Below are positions 1 through 6,137 of a stretch of DNA of 14,255 nucleotides, piece after piece. Under the pieces are notes generated by a model. That model made no database searches. It worked only from the letters and a program-made list of their open reading frames with translations, and had not been told where the DNA came from. Position 1 is the first letter of the stretch. Every line of letters starts with the position of its first letter. A program made the translations under genes and the position numbers. The stretch is from a halophilic archaeon J07HX64 (GTDB taxonomy: Archaea; Halobacteriota; Halobacteria; Halobacteriales; Haloarculaceae): contig KE356579.1 in NCBI GenBank assembly GCA_000416085.1, positions 211,218 through 225,472 of the forward strand. The letters are read 5' to 3'.

Positions 1-1
1 C

Positions 2-208
2 CTCACCGCGTGGGGAAGTCCCGGAAACACCCTCGCCGAACCCGGAGTGGCGGCGTTTCTCATGGTGGTCGTCGGGTTCGTGCTCGACAATCTCCTCCTG
101 ACGGTGCTCGTCGTCGGCATCCCGCTGGCGGCGGCCTACGGCGTTGCCGGGTTGCTCGCTGCACTGCTCGGTGCGTTTCTCGGCGAACGATTCCTCGACC
201 CCTCCTGA
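2..208 (+). CDS. C-terminal part of a membrane protein (5' truncated by the window edge)
   Basis: An open frame runs from the window edge to a TGA at 206-208, giving about 68 residues with no start in view. The fragment holds two hydrophobic stretches. The first is around FLMVVVGFVLDNLLLTVLVV; the second is an Ala/Leu/Gly-rich segment ending in GAFLGERF. Both look like transmembrane helices, and a short charged tail (ERFLDPS) follows. This suggests the end of a polytopic membrane protein. I do not recognise the family and the N-terminal part is missing, so no function is assigned. A small GC-rich hairpin follows the stop. Confidence 0.6.
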   Translation, partial: LTAWGSPGNTLAEPGVAAFLMVVVGFVLDNLLLTVLVVGIPLAAAYGVAGLLAALLGAFLGERFLDPS

Positions 209-223
209 CTCTCCTGCGAAACT

Positions 224-239
224 CCGGGTGACAGCCCGG
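224..239 (+). terminator. Possible terminator hairpin after the first gene
   Basis: CCGGG at 224-228 pairs with CCCGG at 235-239 across a 6-nt loop, 16 nt after the stop of the partial membrane-protein gene. There is no T-run behind it, so the terminator role is only a guess from position. Confidence 0.25.
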
Positions 240-307
240 GACTGTTCTCGACTGTTGTCTCACCCGACGAGTGTACCGTCTCCCTGGTAGTGACTGGGTC
301 ACCGACA

Positions 308-365
308 CGCCGGTTCTCGGCGATACCGGCGGAGTCTGCTCGCCCCGAGCGGACACTCGGGCGAG
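308..365. other. Two adjacent GC-rich hairpins in the gene-free stretch 209-602
   Basis: Hairpin 1 pairs CGCCGGT (308-314) perfectly with ACCGGCG (325-331) over a 10-nt loop. Hairpin 2 pairs CTCGCCCCGAG (339-349) with CTCGGGCGAG (356-365), ten pairs with one bulged C and a 6-nt loop. Together with the palindrome at 407-478 and the branched structure at 501-563, they make most of 300-563 foldable. I see no convincing gene here. The long open frames crossing it on either strand lack start signals and homology that I recognise. Confidence 0.45.
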
Positions 366-406
366 AGCCCGGACAGAACTGGTCCCGACGACAGCAGGCA
401 CGCTGT

Positions 407-478
407 GATTCGATATAGCAACATACAGTTTACAACCCTTTCTACAGGGCTGTCTATGTGGTCGACGCTATTCGAATC
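407..478. repeat. Long imperfect palindrome (about 72 bp), possible element end or structured RNA
   Basis: The outer arms GATTCGATATAGC (407-419) and GCTATTCGAATC (467-478) pair over 12 positions with one bulge. An inner block pairs CATA (422-425) with TATG (455-458). The core pairs ACAACCCT (432-439) with AGGGCTGT (446-453) at 7 of 8 positions around a TTCTAC loop. An extra stretch containing GTCGAC sits unpaired on the right arm. The palindrome lies 22 bp before a sequence resembling an IS200/IS605 right end. It could be the matching left end of a small non-autonomous element, but that is inference. Confidence 0.5.
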
Positions 479-500
479 TCGCAACGTCCATCGACAGCGG

Positions 501-563
501 GAGAATCCCGCTCTCGGGCGACGCCAGAGGGACCTCTCCGTTCGCGGCGTGGCGGATGTCACC
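501..563 (+). mobile_element. Degenerate IS200/IS605 (IS1341-type) right-end-like sequence with an internal 27-nt insert
   Basis: GAGAATCCCG (501-510) is identical to the start of the right-end relic read on the minus strand near 13431. Positions 538-563 match the rest of that relic at 23 of 26 bases, including a shared final GGATGTCACC. A 27-nt stretch (511-537) separates the two blocks here and is absent from the other copy. The whole can fold as a small three-way junction. CGCC (522-525) pairs with GGCG (551-554), enclosing AGAG/CTCT (526-529/534-537) and CCG-TTCG-CGG (538-547). No transposase or tnpB reading frame is attached. Assignment to IS200/IS605 rests on my memory of haloarchaeal right ends, not on a search. 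Confidence 0.45.
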
Positions 564-564
564 A

Positions 565-580
565 CTATATGTTTTAATTA
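565..580 (+). promoter_or_regulatory. TATA-like promoter of the acidic repeat protein
   Basis: The AT-rich box TTTTAATT (572-579, preceded by CTATATG) is centred 27 nt before the ATG at 603. This is the spacing expected for a leaderless haloarchaeal transcript. It begins immediately after the IS-like right end. Confidence 0.6.
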
Positions 581-602
581 CTTCCAAGTCACAGAACACA
601 AT

Positions 603-929
603 ATGGCATCAAGAGGACCTCGTCGACTGTTCTCGCTGCTCCGTGCGCTCGCAGTGCTGGGGGTCGTCGTGCTATTTATCCTGTCGATCGGGTTTTCCAT
701 CACCCTCGTGTCGGACAGTCTCGATGAGGAGGTCGATGACGACGGGTCGGACGACGAAGCTGTCGGGGACACCGGTTCGGACAACAACACCGACGTCGAC
801 GGAACAGGTGACACCGGTTCGGACAACAGCACCGACGTCGACGGAACAGGTGACACCGGTTCGGACGACGAGGCCGCCGGGGACACCGACCCGGACAACG
901 ACACCGACGGGACAGGGAACACGTCCTGA
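603..929 (+). CDS. Small membrane-anchored protein with Asp/Thr/Ser-rich repeat tail and N-glycosylation sequons
   Basis: The product is 108 residues. A short basic N-terminus (residues 1-15, with four Arg) is followed by one hydrophobic segment (about 17-36) and then an extremely acidic Gly/Asp/Thr/Ser tail to the end. The tail contains two nearly identical 14-residue repeats, GSDNNTDVDGTGDT and GSDNSTDVDGTGDT, and degenerate copies. It carries four N-X-S/T sequons (NNT, NST, NDT, NTS). This fits a protein anchored by its N-terminus with a low-complexity tail outside the cell, possibly glycosylated; the topology is inferred. The ATG at 603 is chosen because a TATA box lies 27 nt upstream. 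An in-frame start at 405 would add a non-haloarchaeal-looking sequence. I know no function for it. Confidence 0.65.
   Translation: MASRGPRRLFSLLRALAVLGVVVLFILSIGFSITLVSDSLDEEVDDDGSDDEAVGDTGSDNNTDVDGTGDTGSDNSTDVDGTGDTGSDDEAAGDTDPDNDTDGTGNTS
768..869 (+). repeat. 42-bp tandem repeat inside the acidic protein gene
   Basis: The unit beginning GACACCGGTTCGGACAAC starts at 768 and 810, and a partial copy starts at 852. The exact 42-bp period keeps the frame and gives the 14-residue protein repeat. The two full units differ by very few bases, which points to recent duplication or slippage. Confidence 0.8.
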
Positions 930-1102
930 CTCACCGCACATCCGGCGTGCCCAGGCCGTCTGCCCGGTCCGATAAACCGTATACTGCGATATTCAATCCG
1001 GTACGACGACCGTGCTCCGGAACCGGTGACAGGCAGTACTGGCAGTGCTGGTGTGTCGTGTGAGCAGCGAGCGGATACGGGCAGCGAGAACAGGGTGCTG
1101 GG
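930..1102. other. Intergenic stretch between converging genes
   Basis: This 173-bp gap separates the acidic protein gene from the end of spt5. It contains a short direct repeat (GGCAGTACT / GGCAGTGCT near 1032-1050). I see no gene or clear terminator. Confidence 0.4.
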
Positions 1103-1540
1103 CTACCGCTCGTCGGAGTCGAGCACGCGGATCTGGTCGCCACGCACCGTCACGGGGATGGGGACCGTCGCCTCGTACAGTTCGACGGTCACCTGGTCTT
1201 TGCCCTCGTCGATGCGCTGGACCTGTGCCTTCTCACCCTTGAACGGGCCGGCGATGAGTTCGACGATATCACTCTCGGCGATCCCCTCGACATCGGGAGT
1301 CGGTGAGAGAAAGTGTTCGACCTCGGACATCGAGGTCTGCCCCTCGACGACACCGCGGGCGTGGGGGATCTCGTCGAGGATCCGGTCGAACACGGCGATG
1401 TCTTCGGCCTCGACCATGACGTACGAGGTTACCGAGTCCGGCGCGAGCGCCGCGTGGACCGACTGCTCCTCGCGGGTCATTATCATGTCAGCGACTGTCT
1501 GTTCCTGGCTCGCAGTCGTCTTGACCGCGTAGATACCCAC
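1103..1540 (-). CDS. spt5: Transcription elongation factor Spt5 (NusG family)
   Basis: This 145-residue protein matches archaeal Spt5/NusG in length and layout. An NGN domain spans about residues 1-85 (starting GIYAVKTTASQEQTVADM). A KOW motif follows around ELIAGPFKGEKAQVQRID. Archaeal Spt5 binds the RNA polymerase clamp, with Spt4 as partner, and supports processive elongation. The start is GTG. It lies 6 bp after the secE stop, and a GGGGTGA Shine-Dalgarno overlaps that stop, so the two genes are read as one operon. The secE-spt5 pairing is typical of haloarchaea and supports the call. All parts of a normal Spt5 appear present. Confidence 0.93.
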   Translation of the reverse strand: MGIYAVKTTASQEQTVADMIMTREEQSVHAALAPDSVTSYVMVEAEDIAVFDRILDEIPHARGVVEGQTSMSEVEHFLSPTPDVEGIAESDIVELIAGPFKGEKAQVQRIDEGKDQVTVELYEATVPIPVTVRGDQIRVLDSDER

Positions 1541-1546
1541 TGTCTG

Positions 1547-1553
1547 TCACCCC
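1547..1553 (-). promoter_or_regulatory. Shine-Dalgarno for spt5, overlapping the secE stop
   Basis: On the minus strand GGGGTGA lies 6 nt before the GTG start of spt5 and includes the TGA stop of secE. It resembles the anti-16S consensus GGAGGTGA and fixes the GTG as the start. Confidence 0.7.
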
Positions 1554-1756
1554 AGCAGTAGCGTTGCAGTCCGGTCGGGAACTCCCGGGCCGCCGGGGAT
1601 GAACGACATGACCACGAACATGAAAAACCCGATGAACCCGACCAAGAGGATGCCGATGCCGGCGATCTTGGCCACCTGGCTGAACTCCTCCCACGAGGGC
1701 GTGCTCGCAAGTTTGAGCACCCGGACGTAGGAACTGACATCCGTTGGTGTATTCAT
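1547..1756 (-). CDS. secE: SecE/Sec61-gamma subunit of the protein translocase
   Basis: The product is 69 residues. An amphipathic N-terminal half contains SYVRVLKLASTPSWEEFSQV, and one strongly hydrophobic helix (about residues 29-54) follows. This is the standard layout of archaeal SecE/Sec61-gamma, which clamps the SecY channel in the cytoplasmic membrane. It is the first gene of the secE-spt5 operon. The ATG at 1756 sits about 28 nt from a TATA-like box, so the mRNA is probably leaderless. In several haloarchaea that I know of (for example Haloferax volcanii) ftsZ lies directly upstream of secE. Here that place is taken by a divergent short-chain dehydrogenase gene. Confidence 0.92.
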   Translation of the reverse strand: MNTPTDVSSYVRVLKLASTPSWEEFSQVAKIAGIGILLVGFIGFFMFVVMSFIPGGPGVPDRTATLLLG

Positions 1757-1779
1757 ACATATTGCTTGCTGCTCGGGGG

Positions 1780-1788
1780 TTTTTTATC
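1780..1788 (-). promoter_or_regulatory. TATA-like promoter of secE-spt5
   Basis: On the minus strand GATAAAAAA lies about 24-32 nt before the secE ATG. The same box occurs in front of the KaiC-like gene further right. Confidence 0.6.
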
Positions 1789-1849
1789 TTCCGAAGGGGG
1801 TCCCGGCAGAGACCGACAGCCCAATAACACTCCCCGGAGATATCCGGAT

Positions 1850-2767
1850 ATGGCGGATTCGGAACTCCCGGAGCAACAGGCGGACCTGTCCGCGGTAGAC
1901 CTTTCGGGAAAAACAGCACTGGTGACCGGGTCGACAAACGGCATCGGACGGGCGGCGGCACTCGCGCTCGGCCGTCTCGGCGCGACGGTGCTCGTCCACG
2001 GGCGCGACCGGTCGGCCGGACAGAGCGCAGTCGCCGAGATCGAGCGAACAGCCGGCGAGGCCCGCTTTCTCCGGGCCGACCTCGCAGACCCCGCGGCGGT
2101 TTCCCGACTCGCGGCGGACACCCGCGACGCCGTCGGGACCCTCGACGTGCTGTGCAACAACGCCGGGGGATTTTTTCGAGACCGTGGGCAGACGACGCTG
2201 GGCGTCGACCGGGCGTTCCACGTCAACCACCTCGCACACTTCCAGTTGACCGCCGCCCTCCTCGATGCCATTCCCGCAGGTGGTCGAGTTGTTACAACCG
2301 CGTCCGTCGCCCACCGTCTCGGAGCGCTCGAACTCGACAGTCTGCTCGATATCGCCGGGCTCTCACCGGTCCGGGCGTACTGTCGCTCGAAACTCGCGAA
2401 CATCCAGTTTGCGTCCGAACTCGCACGGCGCCTCCGCAGGGTTGACCGCGAGGTGACGTCGAACGCCTTCCATCCGGGTATCATCCCCGACAGCGACTTT
2501 GGCCGCGCACTCTCCGGTCCGGTGTCGGGCCTGTTCGACCTGTTCTCGGTCGCCCCGGTCGCCGAGACAACAGCCGACGGCGCGGCGACGCTCGTCTACC
2601 TCGCCGCAGCTCCGGCAGTTGCCGACACCACGGGCTCGTACTTCGCCCGTCGCCGGGAGATCCGCCCGGCACGACCGGCTCGTGACCCCGAAACCACGCG
2701 ACGGCTCTGGGAACAGACCGCCGACATCCTCGACATCGAGGAGCCACTCGCACCCGGTGCCCGCTGA
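1850..2767 (+). CDS. Short-chain dehydrogenase/reductase, retinol-dehydrogenase-like
   Basis: The product is 305 residues with a complete classical SDR signature. TGSTNGIG (26-33) is the Rossmann glycine motif, followed by NNAG (103-106), Asn126, Ser152 and YCRSK (Tyr177, Lys181), so the catalytic tetrad is intact. HGRDR at 50-54 puts an Arg after the second strand, which in this family usually favours NADP(H). The layout resembles the retinol dehydrogenase/WW-oxidoreductase-like SDRs common in haloarchaea; the substrate cannot be read from sequence. The ATG at 1850 is chosen over one 84 nt upstream for two reasons. It has GGAG 10 nt before it, and the upstream extension would overlap the secE promoter. 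The gene is divergent from secE. Confidence 0.85.
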   Translation: MADSELPEQQADLSAVDLSGKTALVTGSTNGIGRAAALALGRLGATVLVHGRDRSAGQSAVAEIERTAGEARFLRADLADPAAVSRLAADTRDAVGTLDVLCNNAGGFFRDRGQTTLGVDRAFHVNHLAHFQLTAALLDAIPAGGRVVTTASVAHRLGALELDSLLDIAGLSPVRAYCRSKLANIQFASELARRLRRVDREVTSNAFHPGIIPDSDFGRALSGPVSGLFDLFSVAPVAETTADGAATLVYLAAAPAVADTTGSYFARRREIRPARPARDPETTRRLWEQTADILDIEEPLAPGAR

Positions 2768-2814
2768 ACGGTGTGTCACACCCGCTGGACCGTCGCGTCG
2801 CACAGCCACGCTGG

Positions 2815-2823
2815 TGTTTTGTA
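2815..2823 (+). promoter_or_regulatory. TATA-like promoter of the redoxin gene
   Basis: TGTTTTGTA is centred about 26 nt before the ATG at 2845, consistent with a leaderless mRNA. A very similar GGTTTTGT box precedes the SWIM protein gene. Confidence 0.5.
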
Positions 2824-2844
2824 GCCTCCGACCGAACAAAACGT

Positions 2845-3327
2845 ATGAGCACGACAACGAGCTTCGAACTGCCGAACGTCGGTGCCGGGCCGGACCCGCT
2901 CTCGTTTGCGGAACTCGCGACGGAACAGGAGTTTGTCCTGTTGTTGTTCCAACGTGACTACCACTGCACGAACTGTCGCAGCCAGGTCCAAGCGATGGCC
3001 GCCAACTACGAGGAGTTTGTCGACCGGAACACCGAGATTGTCTCTATCGTCCCCGAACCCGCCGACCGACTCCAGGACTGGCAGGAGGAGTACAACCTCC
3101 CCTACCCGCTGTGTGCCGACCCGGACAAGCGGGTCAGCGAGGACTACGACCAGCCGGTCCGGTTCGGTGTACTCGGCGCGCTCAGTGACCTTCTCGGCCG
3201 GATGCCGATGGCGGTGTTGCTCGACTGCCGTGGGGAACCCGATGTTGTCTACACCCACGAGGGCTCCTCCACCTTTGACCGCCCCGAACTGTCCGAGCTG
3301 TTCGGCGCAATCGACGAGAACCGCTGA
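2845..3327 (+). CDS. Redoxin / peroxiredoxin-like protein with a CxxC active site
   Basis: The product is 160 residues of thioredoxin fold in the AhpC/TSA-like class. The FVLLLFQRDYHCTNC stretch places Cys41 where the peroxidatic cysteine usually sits, with a second cysteine at 44 forming a CTNC motif. Later features fit the fold: VSIVPEPADRL, YPLCADPDKRVSEDY (equivalent to the usual LSDPDG stretch) and MPMAVLLDCRGEP. It probably reduces peroxides or disulfides in the cytoplasm; the exact electron donor is unknown. The CxxC is closer to thioredoxin or bacterioferritin-comigratory-like proteins than to typical 2-Cys enzymes. The ATG at 2845 is supported by a TATA box about 26 nt upstream. The gene converges on rad50. 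Confidence 0.8.
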   Translation: MSTTTSFELPNVGAGPDPLSFAELATEQEFVLLLFQRDYHCTNCRSQVQAMAANYEEFVDRNTEIVSIVPEPADRLQDWQEEYNLPYPLCADPDKRVSEDYDQPVRFGVLGALSDLLGRMPMAVLLDCRGEPDVVYTHEGSSTFDRPELSELFGAIDENR

Positions 3328-3340
3328 AACCGGTCGCTAC

Positions 3341-3407
3341 CCACAGCCGGTTCGGAGACACGTCGAGACCGGTTGTTACCTGTGGCCGATCCCGCGATTA
3401 TCCACAG
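3341..3407. repeat. Mutually exclusive hairpins between the redoxin gene and rad50
   Basis: CCACAG-CCGGT (3341-3351) pairs with ACCGG (3368-3372) plus CTGTGG (3380-3385), with a bulge between the two blocks. The same CTGTGG can instead pair with a second CCACAG at 3402-3407. The stretch lies in the 122-bp gap between convergent stops and may act as a two-way terminator. That role is inferred from position only. Confidence 0.4.
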
Positions 3408-3449
3408 TTGTACACCCGGTTCTTAGCTCACGAGCCGACAGCTGTGCGC

Positions 3450-6137
3450 TCAGTCGTCGGCCGTCGGTGCTGGTTGCTCGCGATCACGCTCGATAGTCGA
3501 GCGGTTTGTCGTGGTGTCGGTGCTGACAGTCACCAGGTCGTCGGCCGCGCCGATCAGCGACTCGTCGTGGCTGACAACCAGAATCTGGTCGACACCCAGG
3601 TCGTACATCGCCTCGACCAGTTCGAGCAACTGCGAGACGTGCCCGGCGTCCAGAAACACCGTCGGCTCGTCGAGGATGAGCGGCGGCATCGGGGCGGTCC
3701 CCTCGATACCCTCCGCCAGTAGCCGGTAGATCGCACACCGCAGACTCAGATTGAAAAGCGCCCGTTCGCCGCCCGAGAGCTGCTGCGGGTCGAGCTCTTT
3801 GTCGTCCTTCTGGACGACGCTCAGCCGGTACTCGCCGTCGAGCTCGAGCCGTGCGTACGTATCGTTCTGATACACTAGGTTGAACGTCTCGTTGAGCATC
3901 CGTTCGAGTGTCTCGACGTTCTGTTGGCGCAACTCCGCCCGCAGGGTGGCGTACATCTGTTCGAGCTGTTCGGTTTCGCTGTGGAGCGACTCCAACTGGT
4001 CGACTCTCGTGGCGAGCGCCGCCCGGCGCTCGCGCAGCGACTCGAGTGTCTCTATCTCCTGTTCGACGGCGCCGAGACTGGTCTGCAGTGAGTCCCGTTG
4101 CTCCTCGAGTTCGGCCAGCTTTGCCCCGACATCGTCGAGATACTCACTCGCCTCCGCGCGTTTCCTGCGGGCCTGCTCGATGCGGCTCTCGTCGACAGCC
4201 TCACGGAGCTCGTTGCGGCGCTCACGTTTCTCCGCGACCCGCTCGCGGCGCTCGTCGTTTCGCTCCTTTTTGTCCTGCCGGCGCTCGCGCAACCGGTCAC
4301 GGCGCTCGACCAACTCGGAGAGCTCGCTCAGTGTCTCTACCAGCGCCTCCAGCCTCTCACGTCGCTCGGCGAGCTCCCCCTTCTGACGGTTGCACTCGGC
4401 GATCTTCTCACGACACACATCGGCCTGTGCATCCGCCTCACTCGCCGCCTCGCGTCTGTCTTTCGCTGCCGCGACACGCTCGGCCCCCTCCTCGCGGAGG
4501 CTCTCGACACGCTCGGCCCGTTGTTCGAGATTTTGCTCGCGTTCGTCGAGCAGCTGAGCGAGGTTCTCGCGCTCGCTCTCGAGTCGCTCGACGGTCTCCT
4601 CGTGTTCGAGGAGCTGCTCTGCCTGTTCGAGTCGCCGCTTTAGCTCCGTGATATCCTCGTCCAGCTGTTCGAGTCCGGTCTCGAGGTCGGCGACCTGTTC
4701 ACGCCGCTCCGCGAGGGCCGCGACGTGTGGCGACCCCTCGACGGGCTGACCACACTCCGGACAGTTACCCTCCTCGCGGAGCCGCTCGGCCTCGGTGACC
4801 CGCTCGCGTGCGTTTGCCAGCTCGGCCTCCTGCTCGCCGCGCTGCTCCCGACGGTCCGCGAGTGCCGCTGCCAGCTCCTCCCGGTGGGTCGCCGCCTCAC
4901 CGAACGCGACTGGCGCGTCCGCGAACTGCCCGCGTCTCTCCTCGACACGCTCGTCTATCGCCGCGAGCTCGTCGCGCCGCTCTGTCAGCTCCGCCCGGCC
5001 CTCGCTCAGCTCGGACTCGAGCTGATCCGCCTCCTCGCGGTGCTGTGTGGCCTCGGTCTCCAGCTCCTCTGCCCGCTCGAGCAGTTGCTCGCGCTCGCCG
5101 TCGTGTTCCTGTTTCTCGACACTCAGCTCCCGTATCCGGTCTGTTAGTGACTCTATCTCCGCACGGACCGTCTCCAGCTCCGCACGCGCCGCCTCGCGGC
5201 GTTCCTCCCGGGAGCTCCCCTCCACCGGACCGACCGCGTCGAGGAGCGTGTCGCGCCGCTCGCGGGCCGTCGCCACCCCCTCCCGGCAGTCCTCGACGGT
5301 CTCCGCAAGCTCCTCCCGCTCGCGCTCGGTTTCCTGGATACGCCCGCGCAGCTCCTCGATATCAGCCTCGAGCTCCGTGAGCTGTTCCTGCCGTTCCTCC
5401 TGTTCGGCGAGGATCTCCTCGGCGCGCTCGAGCGTCTCGCGGGCGTTCTCACGGTTCTCCTCGAAGCGCTCCCGCTGGTCTGCCAGCTCGACGAGGGCCG
5501 ACCGGTACTCGTTTCGCTGCTCGTGGAGCCCTCTCTCCTCTTTCTGTTCGATCTGTGCGTCGAGTTCGCCGAGCGCCCCCTGTTTGTCGTCGAGCACGCG
5601 CTCGACCCCGAGACGGGCGTCGTCCGCCCGCTCGCGGTACTCCTCCAACCGACCGAGCTGGAGCAGTTCGTCGAGCATATCCTGACGGTCGGACGGCGAT
5701 GCGTTTATCAGCTTGTTCACCTCGCCCTGCCGGACGTACGCACAGTTGACGAACGCCTCGGTGTCCATCCGCAGCAGCTCTGTCACCCGCTCACGGACGT
5801 CGATTGCCCCCTCGACAGTCACCTCCGGCGTCTCCAGCACACACGTCGTCGTTCGTGCGCGCTCGCCCCGCCGGCGGACCTTCCGCTCGATGTGGAACGA
5901 CTCACCTGCGTGCGTGAACCAGAGCTCGACCTCGGTCTCTTCCTCACCAATCGTCACGACCCCGTCGAGCGTGCTCGACAGCGCAGAGGAACCGTAGAGC
6001 GCGAAGAAACACGCCTCGAGCAGTGTCGACTTCCCGCTGCCGTTCGGCCCGTGGATGACCGTCACACCCGAACTGAGACCCAGGTCCACCTCACCGTAGC
6101 ACTTGAAGTTCCGGAGCCGCACCCGGTCGAATCTCAC
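3450..6137 (-). CDS. rad50: DNA double-strand break repair ATPase Rad50
   Basis: At 895 residues this is the usual size for a haloarchaeal Rad50. Walker [10 protein letters not shown] is at 30-38. A long Glu/Arg-rich coiled coil runs from about 150 to 740 and is broken at its middle by the zinc hook CPEC (Cys459, Cys462). The ABC signature LSGGER is at 787-792, Walker B LILDEP at 820-825 with Asp823/Glu824, the D-loop Asp at 830 and the H-loop His at 857. Rad50 dimerises at the heads and the hook, tethers DNA ends and drives Mre11 by ATP. The start is GTG, overlapping the mre11 stop by 4 nt (GTGA), so translation is coupled. The Glu/Arg-rich coils produce long spurious open frames on the plus strand. 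Confidence 0.97.
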   Translation of the reverse strand: MRFDRVRLRNFKCYGEVDLGLSSGVTVIHGPNGSGKSTLLEACFFALYGSSALSSTLDGVVTIGEEETEVELWFTHAGESFHIERKVRRRGERARTTTCVLETPEVTVEGAIDVRERVTELLRMDTEAFVNCAYVRQGEVNKLINASPSDRQDMLDELLQLGRLEEYRERADDARLGVERVLDDKQGALGELDAQIEQKEERGLHEQRNEYRSALVELADQRERFEENRENARETLERAEEILAEQEERQEQLTELEADIEELRGRIQETEREREELAETVEDCREGVATARERRDTLLDAVGPVEGSSREERREAARAELETVRAEIESLTDRIRELSVEKQEHDGEREQLLERAEELETEATQHREEADQLESELSEGRAELTERRDELAAIDERVEERRGQFADAPVAFGEAATHREELAAALADRREQRGEQEAELANARERVTEAERLREEGNCPECGQPVEGSPHVAALAERREQVADLETGLEQLDEDITELKRRLEQAEQLLEHEETVERLESERENLAQLLDEREQNLEQRAERVESLREEGAERVAAAKDRREAASEADAQADVCREKIAECNRQKGELAERRERLEALVETLSELSELVERRDRLRERRQDKKERNDERRERVAEKRERRNELREAVDESRIEQARRKRAEASEYLDDVGAKLAELEEQRDSLQTSLGAVEQEIETLESLRERRAALATRVDQLESLHSETEQLEQMYATLRAELRQQNVETLERMLNETFNLVYQNDTYARLELDGEYRLSVVQKDDKELDPQQLSGGERALFNLSLRCAIYRLLAEGIEGTAPMPPLILDEPTVFLDAGHVSQLLELVEAMYDLGVDQILVVSHDESLIGAADDLVTVSTDTTTNRSTIERDREQPAPTADD

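Noticed and set aside
405..602. In-frame upstream extension of the acidic repeat protein to an ATG at 405
   Set aside because: It translates the palindrome and the IS-like right end, ignores a TATA box placed exactly for the ATG at 603, and gives a non-acidic sequence unlike haloarchaeal proteins.
768..869. Tandem repeats as a CRISPR array
   Set aside because: The units are contiguous with an exact 42-bp period, lie inside an open frame and have no unique spacers.
3880..5685. Long plus-strand open frames opposite rad50
   Set aside because: They are low-complexity Ser/Arg or Leu-rich shadows of the Glu/Arg-rich coiled coil; rad50 has all its motifs in the minus frame.
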